A program made the translations under genes and the position numbers. The notes under the pieces were generated by a model. That model had not been told where the DNA came from. It ran no database searches and saw only the letters and a list, made by a program, of their open reading frames with translations. Positions 51,055-59,807 of a DNA stretch of 64,000 nt are shown here, piece after piece. How positions within the stretch are numbered: position 1 is the first letter of the stretch; every line of letters starts with the position of its first letter. The stretch is from Rosistilla ulvae (lineage in GTDB: Bacteria > Planctomycetota > Planctomycetia > Pirellulales > Pirellulaceae): the NCBI RefSeq assembly GCF_007741475.1, contig NZ_CP036261.1:2728001-2792000 (forward strand), in the 5' to 3' direction.

Positions 51055-52488
51055 ATGGTGCAGATCAAGACATTCGGTTCGTGGATGATGGTGGCGTGTC
51101 TGATCGGCGCGATCGGTTGCAGTTCGTCCACGCAGGCGCCGACCGCCGCGTCGGGCGAGGGCTCCGACACCGCTGCGGAAGCTCGCGCGCTGATCGATCT
51201 GACAGCCAACGCCTACCAGACCGCGTCGGCTTATCGCGACAAGGGCTACGTGCGGCTGGCCTATTCGCTGGCGGGCGAACCGTTCGAAGATCGGGCTCCG
51301 CTGGCGGTCAGCTTCCAAGCCCCCAACCTACTTTCGATCGACGCCTACGCGGTTCAGCTGTCCAGCGATGGCAAGCGGCTGCAGGCGACGATCGAGGATC
51401 CGCAGACGAATCATTTTGATGGCCAGTGCCTGTCGGTTCCGGTTTCCGATCGACTGACATTAGAAGAGGTCTACGCCGACCCGATGGTCGCTCAGTTTGC
51501 GGGTTCGGGCATGGGCGGACCGGCCCCTCAGTTGGAGCTGCTGCTGTCGGATAATCCGCTCGCCGCATGGCTGCAAGCTCCCGCGGAACTCGCCTTGGGC
51601 GAACGCCAATCGGTCGACGGGCACGCCTGCCAATCGGTCGTGATCGACGCCGAACCTCTCCGCTACGTCTTGTGGATCGACGCCGAAGATTATTTGATCC
51701 GCCGGTTGGAGCTGCCCTGGCAGGCGATCGCTCCTGGATTGGCTAACGATCCGCAGTTGACCGACGCGTCGCTGACGATCGAATTGGCGGGCGCGGAATT
51801 CGAGCGGCGTTTGCCAGCGAAGGTGTTCGCCCTGCAAACGCCGCCGATGTCGGTCCAGGTGACGACGCTAATCAATCCGCCACCCGCGGCGCCGCACGCG
51901 TTGGTCGGTTCTCGCGTCAGTAGTTTTCGTTTGCCCGAATCGACCGGACGCTTTGACGTCAACGAATCGGGGAGCGGCCGTCCGGCGACCGTCTTGATGT
52001 GGATCGCCAACCACGGTTCGTCGCAGCAGGCGGCGGTGGCGTTGCAACAAGCGATCGACGCGTTGCCGCAAGAGGTTCAACAGCGGATCCATCCCGCGGT
52101 CGTGATGGCGGAACCGCAATCGTCGGCCGACACCGGAAGGATGCTGCGGTCGTGGGGCGTGGGCATGCCGTGGATCGACGACACGCTGGCCGTTGGTCGG
52201 GACGTCTTCCAGATCACCGAAGCCCCTTGTTTGGTCGTGATGGGAGCCGATGGTTCGGTCGAACTGCATCAGCAGCGTTTGAACGATGCCCTGCTGCAAG
52301 TTCTGCCGGCGATCTTGACCGAAGTCGCCGATCGTCAGCCGGTCGGCCGTCGGGCTCGCGAGCAGTATATTGCCAGCCAAGCCAGTTATCGCCGTCTGTT
52401 GTCGCAGCGCAGCGGGCTGCAGTTCCCGTTGTCGACCGAATCGAACCTGTTGACCGCAAAGATTCGATCGAACCAGAACCTTCGTTAA
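51055..52488 (+). CDS. lipoprotein with LolA-like and degenerate thioredoxin-like domains
   Basis: The ATG at 51055 has GAGGA upstream. The 477-residue protein has a lipobox LIGAIGC (C22). It then has a LolA/DUF2092-type beta domain (about 40-265: TANAYQTASAYRDKGYVRL, SIDAYAVQLSSDGKRLQATI) and a C-terminal redoxin-like part (from about 285: VGSRVSSFRLPESTGRFD). Where thioredoxins have WCxxC it reads NHGSSQ, so no redox Cys pair remains. Lipid-anchored on the outside of the inner or outer membrane. It may bind lipids or lipoproteins; function not known. It is followed by the sulfatase gene. Confidence 0.8.
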   Translation: MVQIKTFGSWMMVACLIGAIGCSSSTQAPTAASGEGSDTAAEARALIDLTANAYQTASAYRDKGYVRLAYSLAGEPFEDRAPLAVSFQAPNLLSIDAYAVQLSSDGKRLQATIEDPQTNHFDGQCLSVPVSDRLTLEEVYADPMVAQFAGSGMGGPAPQLELLLSDNPLAAWLQAPAELALGERQSVDGHACQSVVIDAEPLRYVLWIDAEDYLIRRLELPWQAIAPGLANDPQLTDASLTIELAGAEFERRLPAKVFALQTPPMSVQVTTLINPPPAAPHALVGSRVSSFRLPESTGRFDVNESGSGRPATVLMWIANHGSSQQAAVALQQAIDALPQEVQQRIHPAVVMAEPQSSADTGRMLRSWGVGMPWIDDTLAVGRDVFQITEAPCLVVMGADGSVELHQQRLNDALLQVLPAILTEVADRQPVGRRAREQYIASQASYRRLLSQRSGLQFPLSTESNLLTAKIRSNQNLR

Positions 52489-52595
52489 GCTAAGGTTTAA
52501 TGCTGGCTTGTCGCGGCGGAGAGATTTATCTTAAGTGGTCCCATCTTCGATTCCGCTCCCTCGCGACTTTAGAACCGACAACCAGGCAAACTCCG

Positions 52596-54095
52596 ATGAT
52601 TCGTTCGACCGTGCGTTGCTTATTCCTTGCTCTTTGCTTCTCGCCTTGTATTGTCAACGCTGCCGACGCGCGGCCCAATGTGATCGTCTTCATCGCCGAC
52701 GACGTCAGTTGGAACGATTTCGGCTGCTATGGAAATCCGCAAGCTCGCACGCCGAACATCGATCGCTTGGCTGCCGGCGGGCTGCGGTTGGATCAAGCCT
52801 ATCTGACCGCCAGCAGTTGCAGCCCGTCGCGGGCGAGCATGATCACCGGACGCTATCCGCACAACAACGGCCCGGCGTCGGAACTTCATCTGCCGATCGC
52901 TGCCAATCTCCCTTGGTTCCCCGAACGGCTCCGCGACGCAGGCTATTACACCGCGTTGTCGGGCAAAAATCACATGTCGGTCGGGAAGTTGGAACCGGGC
53001 CAATCGGCACGTCCCAAAGCATTCGATTTGATCGATCGAGGACGCAACAAAAATAACGGCGGCGGCCATGCGAACTGGGTTCGAATCGCCAAGGATCGCC
53101 CGCGCGACAAACCTTTCTTCTTCTGGTACGCAGCGTACGACGCCCATCGCGCTTGGGATGGGGACAGGCAATGGGATGCCAAAAAATACGGTCCCCGTCA
53201 CACGCCTGAGAGCGTTCGCGTTCCAAAGTTTCTCGTCGACGATCTGCCGACACGCCAGGATCTCGCATCTTATTACAACGAGGTGACGCGGTTCGATTAT
53301 TTCGTCGGCGAAGTGGTGCAGGAGTTGGCCGAGCAAAAGGTGTTGGATAACACGTTGATTCTGGTGTTGGCCGACAATGGTCGCCCCTTCCCACGCGCCA
53401 AAACGCGGCTGCACGATTCGGGGATGAAGACTGCGCTTGTCGCCCATTGGCCCGCGACGATCAAACCGGGAGAGGTCAGCGACAGTCTGGTCAGCGCGAT
53501 CGACATCGCGCCGACGGTATTGAGCGTTGCGGGAGCCGAGATTCCCGAAACGGTGCAAGGTGTCAGCATGTTGCCCCTGTTTTCCGACCCGTCGGCGACG
53601 ATCCGACGATACGCCTTCTCCGAACACAACTGGCACGATTTCGAAGCCCACGGCCGCAGCATCCGGGACGGACGCTTTTTGTTTATTCAAAACAACCGCC
53701 CACAGTTTCCTTGGCAAGGCCCCGCCGATTCGGTTAACTCCCCATCGCACGAACAACTGCGTTTGCAACGCGACGGCAACAAACTGACCGCCGCACAACA
53801 GGATGTCTTCACCGCACCGCGACCCGCCGAAGAGTTGTATCTTGTCGACGCGGATCCCGATCAGCTGAACAACTTGATCGACGACAAGCGTTACGCTGCG
53901 GATGCCGACCGATTGCGCAAGCTGTTGGACGAGTGGTCGGTCGCGACGGGGGATACGGTTCCCGATCAGATCTCGTCCGATTCGTTTGATCGCGAAACGG
54001 GAGATCGTCTGCCGATCGCAAAGAACGCTTTTCGTGGAACGCCTGCCGGGACCCAGCGGAATGCGACAACGGTCAACAACCCAGGTCCAAGGTAA
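52596..54095 (+). CDS. type I sulfatase, secreted
   Basis: The start is the Met at 52596 (MIRSTVRCLF), followed by a signal peptide to about residue 23. The 499-residue product has the metal Asp pair D35-D36 (FIADDVSWNDFG), the formylglycine motif CSPSR (75-79), GKNHMSVGKLEPG and the FADNGRP-like segment. It cleaves sulfate esters, probably from algal polysaccharides, after conversion of C75 to formylglycine by a separate enzyme. Six bases separate it from the next gene, so the pair is co-transcribed. Confidence 0.94.
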   Translation: MIRSTVRCLFLALCFSPCIVNAADARPNVIVFIADDVSWNDFGCYGNPQARTPNIDRLAAGGLRLDQAYLTASSCSPSRASMITGRYPHNNGPASELHLPIAANLPWFPERLRDAGYYTALSGKNHMSVGKLEPGQSARPKAFDLIDRGRNKNNGGGHANWVRIAKDRPRDKPFFFWYAAYDAHRAWDGDRQWDAKKYGPRHTPESVRVPKFLVDDLPTRQDLASYYNEVTRFDYFVGEVVQELAEQKVLDNTLILVLADNGRPFPRAKTRLHDSGMKTALVAHWPATIKPGEVSDSLVSAIDIAPTVLSVAGAEIPETVQGVSMLPLFSDPSATIRRYAFSEHNWHDFEAHGRSIRDGRFLFIQNNRPQFPWQGPADSVNSPSHEQLRLQRDGNKLTAAQQDVFTAPRPAEELYLVDADPDQLNNLIDDKRYAADADRLRKLLDEWSVATGDTVPDQISSDSFDRETGDRLPIAKNAFRGTPAGTQRNATTVNNPGPR

Positions 54096-54101
54096 CCGCG
54101 A

Positions 54102-54974
54102 GTGAGCCCACTCTATCGACTCGGATGTCCGCTGTGGGCCTGCCCGGATTGGCAAGGCAGCCTCTACAAACCTGGCGCTCCCGCTGCGCAGTGGTTGAGT
54201 CAATACAGCCGCGTCTTCAGAACCGTCGAAGAACCGATCAGCCGCGATGGCAAAGTCGATCTGCGAAAAGTGAAGCGTTGGTGCCGATCGACGCCCGACG
54301 ATTTCCGGTTTGTCTTGCCCTTCCCACGCAGCGTCACCGACGACGCGATGCTGCAAGGGGAACTGTTGGATCTCGATCCGTTTTTGGATCTCTTAAGCGT
54401 GTTGCAAGATCACGATCGCTTGGGCCCTTCGCGCCTGCAGTTGCCGCCGGCGTTCGACGGCCCGAAGCTACCGGTGTTGGAACATTTTCTCGAGTCGATG
54501 CCGGTCGAATTTCCGATCGCGGTGGAGGCGCAGCATCCCGACTTCTTCGCCGACGCTCCGGCGGGTCGCAAGTTGCATCGGTTGCTGAAACGGCTGCGTC
54601 TGGATCGGTCGATCGTGGCGGAGTGGGATCCGGACGACCCGGTCACGGAGGCCGCGGCCAACGAATCGCGGCGGATCCGCTTTCCCGAACAAGTTCGCTG
54701 CGATGCGACCGGCCCGATGCCGATGTTACGACTTTGCGGTGCCAGGTTGGATCAGCTTTTGGTCCCGACTTGGCTCGACGTTTGGGCCGATGTCGTCGCC
54801 GAATGGATCGTGAAAAAGAAGCGACCCTACGTGTTCATCGACGTCGAAAATGTGAGCGACGGACCGGTGATCGCAGAGATGTTTCACGAGCGGGTGCAAG
54901 CTCTGTTGCCCGAGGTGGCGGCGATGCCTCGATGGCCCGGCCGCGGGCTGGCGGTGCAGTTGCAGCTTTTCTAA
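54102..54974 (+). CDS. DUF72 (YecE-like) protein
   Basis: The start is GTG 54102, six bases after the sulfatase stop. The 290-residue product has the TIM-barrel-like DUF72 pattern: LGCPLWACPDWQGSLYKPG near the N-terminus, SQYSRVFRTVE, RFVLPFPRSVT and a C-terminal KKRPYVFIDVENVSDGPVIAEMF. The family is widespread and its function is unknown. It has no signal peptide. Operon with the sulfatase may be simple read-through. Confidence 0.85.
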   Translation: MSPLYRLGCPLWACPDWQGSLYKPGAPAAQWLSQYSRVFRTVEEPISRDGKVDLRKVKRWCRSTPDDFRFVLPFPRSVTDDAMLQGELLDLDPFLDLLSVLQDHDRLGPSRLQLPPAFDGPKLPVLEHFLESMPVEFPIAVEAQHPDFFADAPAGRKLHRLLKRLRLDRSIVAEWDPDDPVTEAAANESRRIRFPEQVRCDATGPMPMLRLCGARLDQLLVPTWLDVWADVVAEWIVKKKRPYVFIDVENVSDGPVIAEMFHERVQALLPEVAAMPRWPGRGLAVQLQLF

Positions 54975-55292
54975 GCCATTGAAAAAGTACAGAATTGAAG
55001 ATTGGGGACGGCGCCGCGACTGTAAAGTCGCCCGCCGGTTCGGCAGCGGCTGGCCAATCTCTTCATCGCGGCACGGGCTTCCGTTTTCGAACACTTTGTC
55101 CACCGCAGCGGTTCCCGCAGTTGAAGCGGACCGAATATTGGAAATTAGTTTTTACCCCGATATTTGTCGGTCGGAATCGTCGCAGTCGACGGCCGCCGGG
55201 GAATCCGAGGGCCGTCGGGCTTGTCAATCGACGCCCGACACGACAGCATAATTAGACTCAACGGAATCGACTCGCTCAGGAGGCAGGCAGCT
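54975..55292. other. 318-bp gap before dnaB
   Basis: No gene is supported; short frames here have no family-like sequence. It presumably holds the dnaB promoter. AGGAGG at 55278-55283 is the dnaB ribosome-binding site. A GACGGCGCC and GGCCGTC-type pairing is possible but weak. Confidence 0.45.
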
Positions 55293-56753
55293 GTGATTGC
55301 AGAAGGCAACGACGACAAATTCAAAGGTTCACGCCGCGACAAGAAGAAGCCCAAGTCGACAGCTAGCGAAATTCTGCAACGCCAGCCTCCATTCGACTTG
55401 GAAGCCGAGATGGGCGTGTTGGGGAGTATTCTCCTGCTGCCGGAATGCTTGGATGACCTGGCGACGCTGCTGCGTCCCGACGATTTCTACGACGATGCCA
55501 ACCGGATCCTGTTCACCCAGTTGCAAGAGATGCACGACATGGGTGAGAAGATCGACGTGACGCTGTTAGTCAGTCGGTTGAAGAAGGCGAAGCAATACGA
55601 TCTGATGGGCGGACCGGCCTATCTTGGACGGCTTAGTACATCGGTCGCCAATGCGGCTCACGCGGTCTATTACGCGAAGATCGTTAACGAGAAGGCGATC
55701 TACCGCAAGCTGATCGAATCGAGCACCGACATTCTGCGCGACGCCTACGATCAAACGCAGGAAGCTCGCGAATTGGTCGCCAGTGCGGAACAGAAGGTGT
55801 TTGCCATCATGGACGGCAAACAATCCAATTCGGTCAACAGCATCAGCGATATTTTGCACCAGGCGATGGACCGGATCGACGCCCGTCTGCGAGGCGAGCA
55901 CACCGATGGCGGTTGCGATACGCTGTACACCGATTTCGATGCGATGACCGGCGGCTTGCACAACGGTGAATTGGCGATTCTTGCGGCTCGGCCTTCGATG
56001 GGTAAGACCGCGTTTGCGATGAACATCGCCGAAAACGTTTCGATGCAGCTCCGCTACCCCGTCTTGTTCCTGAGTTTGGAAATGTCGGGGATCGAGTTGG
56101 CCGATCGTATGTTGTGTTCGATCTCCCGAGTCAGCGGTCACAAGCTGCGAAACGGTACGATCAGCAGCGAGGAGCGCGAACGCTTGGTGGAAAAGGCGAA
56201 CGAGATCCACTCCGCGCCACTATTCGTCGACGATTCGCCTAGCCGAACGGTCAGCGAAATCGCCGCGGCGGGGCGGCGTATTAAACGTCGCGACGGCGCG
56301 TTGGGATTGATCGTGATCGATTACCTGCAGTTGATCGAGCCCGATAACTCGCGCGATCCGCGGCAGGAGCAGGTTGCGAAAATCGCGCGGCGTCTGAAAG
56401 GTATGGCTCGTGAATTGGAAGTCCCCGTGTTGTGCCTGTCGCAGTTGAATCGGCAGTCCGAAGAGGGCAAAGATCACCGGCCAAAGCTGAGCCATCTGCG
56501 GGAATCGGGGGCGATCGAGCAGGATGCGGATATCGTGATGTTTGTGCATCGCGAAGAGTATTACCATCGCGGCGAAGACAAGGAACAATACGCAGGCCAG
56601 GCGGAGATCATCATCGCCAAGCAGCGTAACGGACCTGTCGGCGATGTCGAATTGACCTGGGAAGGAGCGTTCACTCGCTTCCACAACAAGGCTCCCGAAC
56701 GGCACAGCGAATTCGATCAGTACGCCGAATTCAGCGGACCGACCGATTATTGA
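55293..56753 (+). CDS. dnaB: replicative DNA helicase DnaB
   Basis: The start is GTG 55293, with AGGAGG nine bases upstream; a longer upstream frame was rejected. The 486-residue product has the N-terminal DnaB domain (PFDLEAEMGVLGSILL), linker helix and RecA-like core with Walker A ARPSMGKTAF, VIDYLQL (Walker B), LSQLNRQSEEG and KQRNGPVGDVEL near the end. It unwinds DNA at the replication fork. An extra basic N-terminus (FKGSRRDKKKPKSTASE) precedes the domain. No intein is present. The last 7 bp overlap the convergent glycosyltransferase stop. Confidence 0.97.
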   Translation: MIAEGNDDKFKGSRRDKKKPKSTASEILQRQPPFDLEAEMGVLGSILLLPECLDDLATLLRPDDFYDDANRILFTQLQEMHDMGEKIDVTLLVSRLKKAKQYDLMGGPAYLGRLSTSVANAAHAVYYAKIVNEKAIYRKLIESSTDILRDAYDQTQEARELVASAEQKVFAIMDGKQSNSVNSISDILHQAMDRIDARLRGEHTDGGCDTLYTDFDAMTGGLHNGELAILAARPSMGKTAFAMNIAENVSMQLRYPVLFLSLEMSGIELADRMLCSISRVSGHKLRNGTISSEERERLVEKANEIHSAPLFVDDSPSRTVSEIAAAGRRIKRRDGALGLIVIDYLQLIEPDNSRDPRQEQVAKIARRLKGMARELEVPVLCLSQLNRQSEEGKDHRPKLSHLRESGAIEQDADIVMFVHREEYYHRGEDKEQYAGQAEIIIAKQRNGPVGDVELTWEGAFTRFHNKAPERHSEFDQYAEFSGPTDY

Positions 56754-57853
56754 TCCAGCAGTTCGCTGTACAGATCGACGTGCCGGTCGATCATCTGGGC
56801 GACGGTGAAGTCGCTAGCGATCCGTTCCTGCCCGGCCTGCCCCAGTCGGGCCGCGCGTTCGGTGTCGGTGAACATTAACTGGTAGGCGTGTTTGGCGAAT
56901 TCCGCCGACTCGCCTACCGGGGCTAGCATCCCCGTGACGCCGTTTTCGATCAGATCGCGGTTGCCTGGAATGTCCGACGCCACGACCGGCAGTCCGGCCT
57001 GCATCGCTTCGATCAACGCGTTGCTCTGCCCTTCGTAACCGCTGCCGATCCAGAACAGATCGAAGTGCGGAAGCAGTTCGGCGACGTCGTCGCGTGCCCC
57101 CGCAAACGTGACAGCTTGCCCGGTCGTAACCGAATCGCGGAACCGCTGCAGTTCGCCCATCTGAGGCCCATCGCCGATGATGACAAAGGTCGAATCGTTG
57201 CGAGCCGACTCCATCAGCTGAGCTGCCCAGATCAGATCGCGAAGTCGTTTCTGAGGCCACAGCCGGCCGACGGCAACGATCAGGCGGCGTTTAGGATCGA
57301 TGCCCAGACGCTGGCAGGCCTCTTCCCGCGTGATCGTGCTCGCTGTGCGAGGCGGAATCCCGTTGGGGATCACTCGAAACAGATCGGGCTCGATTCCGTG
57401 AGCGGCATAAAAATCGCGGACTCCGCTGCTGTTGGTGACGATCGCGTCGGTCCGTTTGGCCAACGCGCGATCGATAACAAAGTGACGTGTTGTCTTCCAT
57501 TGATCGACGCAGCGTTCACCGGCAACGATTCGCCGGACGCCCAAGCTGCGAGCGGCCGCGCGTCCGTAAGAGTTTGCTGCGAACAGCCACGTGTGGACCA
57601 GATCGGGAGAGAGTTTCTTGAGCGTTCGCTTCAAGCGAAAGTAGGCCGACGGATCGGCTTTAAATCGCTTGCCGACCACCGTGACTTCGATCCCCGCAGC
57701 TTCCAAGTTCGCTCGCAGCGGACCATCGTGCGTTAACACGACGACGTGCACGTCGAAGCGATCGCGCGGCAAACCGCTGGCCAAAAGAGCCAGTTGCTTC
57801 TCGGCACCGCCGCGAACCAAGGTCGGGATGATATGGCAAATCCGTTGGGTCAT
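56747..57853 (-). CDS. GT4-family glycosyltransferase
   Basis: The 368-residue product has a GT-B fold: RGGAEKQLALLASGLP near the N-terminus, VIPNGIPP in the middle, VAVGRLWPQKR and the donor-site E-x7-E motif EGQSNALIEAM, followed by GLPVVASDIPGNRDLI. It transfers a sugar from a nucleotide donor to a lipid or glycan acceptor, on the cytoplasmic side. Its ATG overlaps the stop of the preceding glycosyltransferase by 4 bp (ATGA). It belongs to the hpt-GT-GT operon. Confidence 0.92.
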   Translation of the reverse strand: MTQRICHIIPTLVRGGAEKQLALLASGLPRDRFDVHVVVLTHDGPLRANLEAAGIEVTVVGKRFKADPSAYFRLKRTLKKLSPDLVHTWLFAANSYGRAAARSLGVRRIVAGERCVDQWKTTRHFVIDRALAKRTDAIVTNSSGVRDFYAAHGIEPDLFRVIPNGIPPRTASTITREEACQRLGIDPKRRLIVAVGRLWPQKRLRDLIWAAQLMESARNDSTFVIIGDGPQMGELQRFRDSVTTGQAVTFAGARDDVAELLPHFDLFWIGSGYEGQSNALIEAMQAGLPVVASDIPGNRDLIENGVTGMLAPVGESAEFAKHAYQLMFTDTERAARLGQAGQERIASDFTVAQMIDRHVDLYSELLDQ

Positions 57854-59055
57854 CCCGTTGCTCCACTCACATTTTTGGCGGAGGAATTCCCCGCCAAGCG
57901 TTCAAATAACTGGACATGTCGGCGGATCGTATCGGAGAACGACGCCGCCGCGGACAACTGGCTCCGCATCCGCTGGGCTCCCGCGGCAGCTATCGGTAGA
58001 TCGTCCAAGACGTTTTGGACCGCTTCCCGCATCTTGTCGGTCGAATCGGCTGGAAAGCTGTGTAGTTCCGAAAACGCTGCCATCGCGAAGGCTCGCGTAT
58101 CGGCGCAATCGACCACGGCGGTGGGGAGCGCCGCGGCAATCGCCGCCGGCCAAAACGACTCCGCTCCGCTAGCCGCCGATGGCAGCACAAACATATCCGC
58201 AGCTTGCATTAATTCTTCCACATGATCAAAGTTGCCCGGCAGAAACGCCGCTTGGCCGACGCCGTTATGTTTTAAGTCGTTAAAAAGTTTCTGACGCCAC
58301 GGTCCGTCGCCGATCATCCACAACCGCAGGTCGGGCTGAGCCTCCAACAGCGGCCAAAGGGCCGACGCCAAGGTCAAAACGCCTCCTTCGGGCGACAGCC
58401 GATTCATGCACAGAATGACTTTGCCATCGACCGGCACCATCAGGTCGTGATTCATATTGCCGAGCGTCAGACGCGCTGCTTTACACGATTCGGGAGTGCG
58501 ACGGATCGGATCGCCAATGCCGTCGGCGATCCGCACGATCGTTGCCGCTTTGGCTCCGGCGACCAATAACGCTTGCTGGCACGAGGCGCGGGGAGCGATC
58601 ACGGCGTCGGCGGCAAAGCTGCGGACAAACGTGTTCCGCCGCGCACGCAGCGACGCTTGCCAGACGATATCTTGAGTCCCCATCAACGTTCCACAGCGGA
58701 CGACGCTTGGCACGCCGACTTGTCGGGCGGTCTCGACGACCGCTGCCGCCTCTTCCCGCATCATGTCGCAATAGACGAGATCGAACCGCGGCAATTGCTC
58801 TCGCAACCACTTCCCCAAGTTCCGAACATAACGAGCCATCGACCATTCGCCTCGCGGCGCAGCCAACGGACGCAGCACCGGTATCTCGCGATGTTGGAAC
58901 TCCGCCGGCCAAGTCGCTTGATAGCGTGGCGTTAAGACGGTCGGGTAACATCCTTGGCGGCGAAGGCCGCTGACAAACGCGGTCAAGCGACTGCTGGCAT
59001 CATCGCAATGCGGCCAGTAGCGTCGAGTGACGATCAGCACTTGGAATCGTTTCAT
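57850..59055 (-). CDS. GT4-like glycosyltransferase with altered donor motif
   Basis: The 401-residue product has the GT-B layout with the N-terminal RYWPHCDDASSRLTAFVSGL block and a C-terminal half with VDGKVILCMNRLSPEGG, RLWMIGDGPW and MQAADMFVLPSAASGAESFWPAAIAAALPTAVVD. The usual E-x7-E pair has only its first Glu (E, then Ala at the second place), which may lower or change activity. Start overlaps the upstream hpt stop (ATGA). Probably works with the next gene on a surface glycan. Confidence 0.87.
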   Translation of the reverse strand: MKRFQVLIVTRRYWPHCDDASSRLTAFVSGLRRQGCYPTVLTPRYQATWPAEFQHREIPVLRPLAAPRGEWSMARYVRNLGKWLREQLPRFDLVYCDMMREEAAAVVETARQVGVPSVVRCGTLMGTQDIVWQASLRARRNTFVRSFAADAVIAPRASCQQALLVAGAKAATIVRIADGIGDPIRRTPESCKAARLTLGNMNHDLMVPVDGKVILCMNRLSPEGGVLTLASALWPLLEAQPDLRLWMIGDGPWRQKLFNDLKHNGVGQAAFLPGNFDHVEELMQAADMFVLPSAASGAESFWPAAIAAALPTAVVDCADTRAFAMAAFSELHSFPADSTDKMREAVQNVLDDLPIAAAGAQRMRSQLSAAASFSDTIRRHVQLFERLAGNSSAKNVSGATG

Positions 59056-59606
59056 CGATCGATGGCCGGTCCGTGCAACGCGTGGTGGCGGTCGAGATCG
59101 GCTTGTTCCAACACGCCCAAATAAGGCAGGTTGCGATACATGTCCTCGTAATCCAATCCGTATCCGACGACAAATTCGTCGGGGATTTCAAAGGCGACAA
59201 AATCGGGGCGGACTTGCACGTCGTGCTGGCGATTCTTCTGCAACAGCACCGCACTTTTGACGTCCTGGGCACCCATCTGTCGCATGTCTTCCAATAATCG
59301 TTCCAGCGTGCGGCCGGTGTCGAAGATGTCGTCGATCAACAGCACCTCGCGGTCGCGGATGTTGATCAACATCGCCGCGTTGACCAACAGTTCGCCGCTG
59401 CGGGTGCCGCCGCGGTAGCTGCTGGCTTGGACAACGCCCACCCGGATGGGCATGTTCAACCGGCGAATCAGATCGGCCAGCAGAATCAAGCTGCCCGTCA
59501 TGACCGCGACAACCGTCAGCGGCCGCGAGCCGTAGTGATCGTTGATCCGTTGAGCCAATTCGCTGACACCGCGCTCCAACTGTTGTTCGTCAAGCAATGT
59601 CTTCAT
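59052..59606 (-). CDS. hpt: hypoxanthine phosphoribosyltransferase
   Basis: The Met at 59606 (MKTLLDEQQL) was chosen; the 49 codons before it are not conserved-looking. The 184-residue product has the PRPP motif VLLIDDIFDTGRTL (88-101), VMTGSLILLADLIRRL near the N-terminus and ASSYRGGT, with FVVGYGLDY near the C-terminus. It converts hypoxanthine or guanine to IMP or GMP in purine salvage. First gene of the operon with two glycosyltransferases, sharing ATGA overlaps. Confidence 0.95.
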   Translation of the reverse strand: MKTLLDEQQLERGVSELAQRINDHYGSRPLTVVAVMTGSLILLADLIRRLNMPIRVGVVQASSYRGGTRSGELLVNAAMLINIRDREVLLIDDIFDTGRTLERLLEDMRQMGAQDVKSAVLLQKNRQHDVQVRPDFVAFEIPDEFVVGYGLDYEDMYRNLPYLGVLEQADLDRHHALHGPAIDR

Positions 59607-59807
59607 ATTTAACAGTCGAGGGTGCGAAAAAGCGGTGATGTCAGGCGGAATCCGGGCCGGCCAGGGAACACGCCGACATCTTAACATGTTGCCCCACGGT
59701 TGAACCAGTTGATTGAAAAAACGATGGCTGGCCGCTAAGATTGACTCGGGCATGAAGCCCGCTCAAGACTCCGCTCGCCTCTCTCCAGCTGGTAATCGAT
59801 AACGCCG

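Noticed and set aside
55164-55292. 43-codon N-terminal extension of dnaB
   Set aside because: The AGGAGG site fits GTG 55293, and the extension has no DnaB-like sequence.
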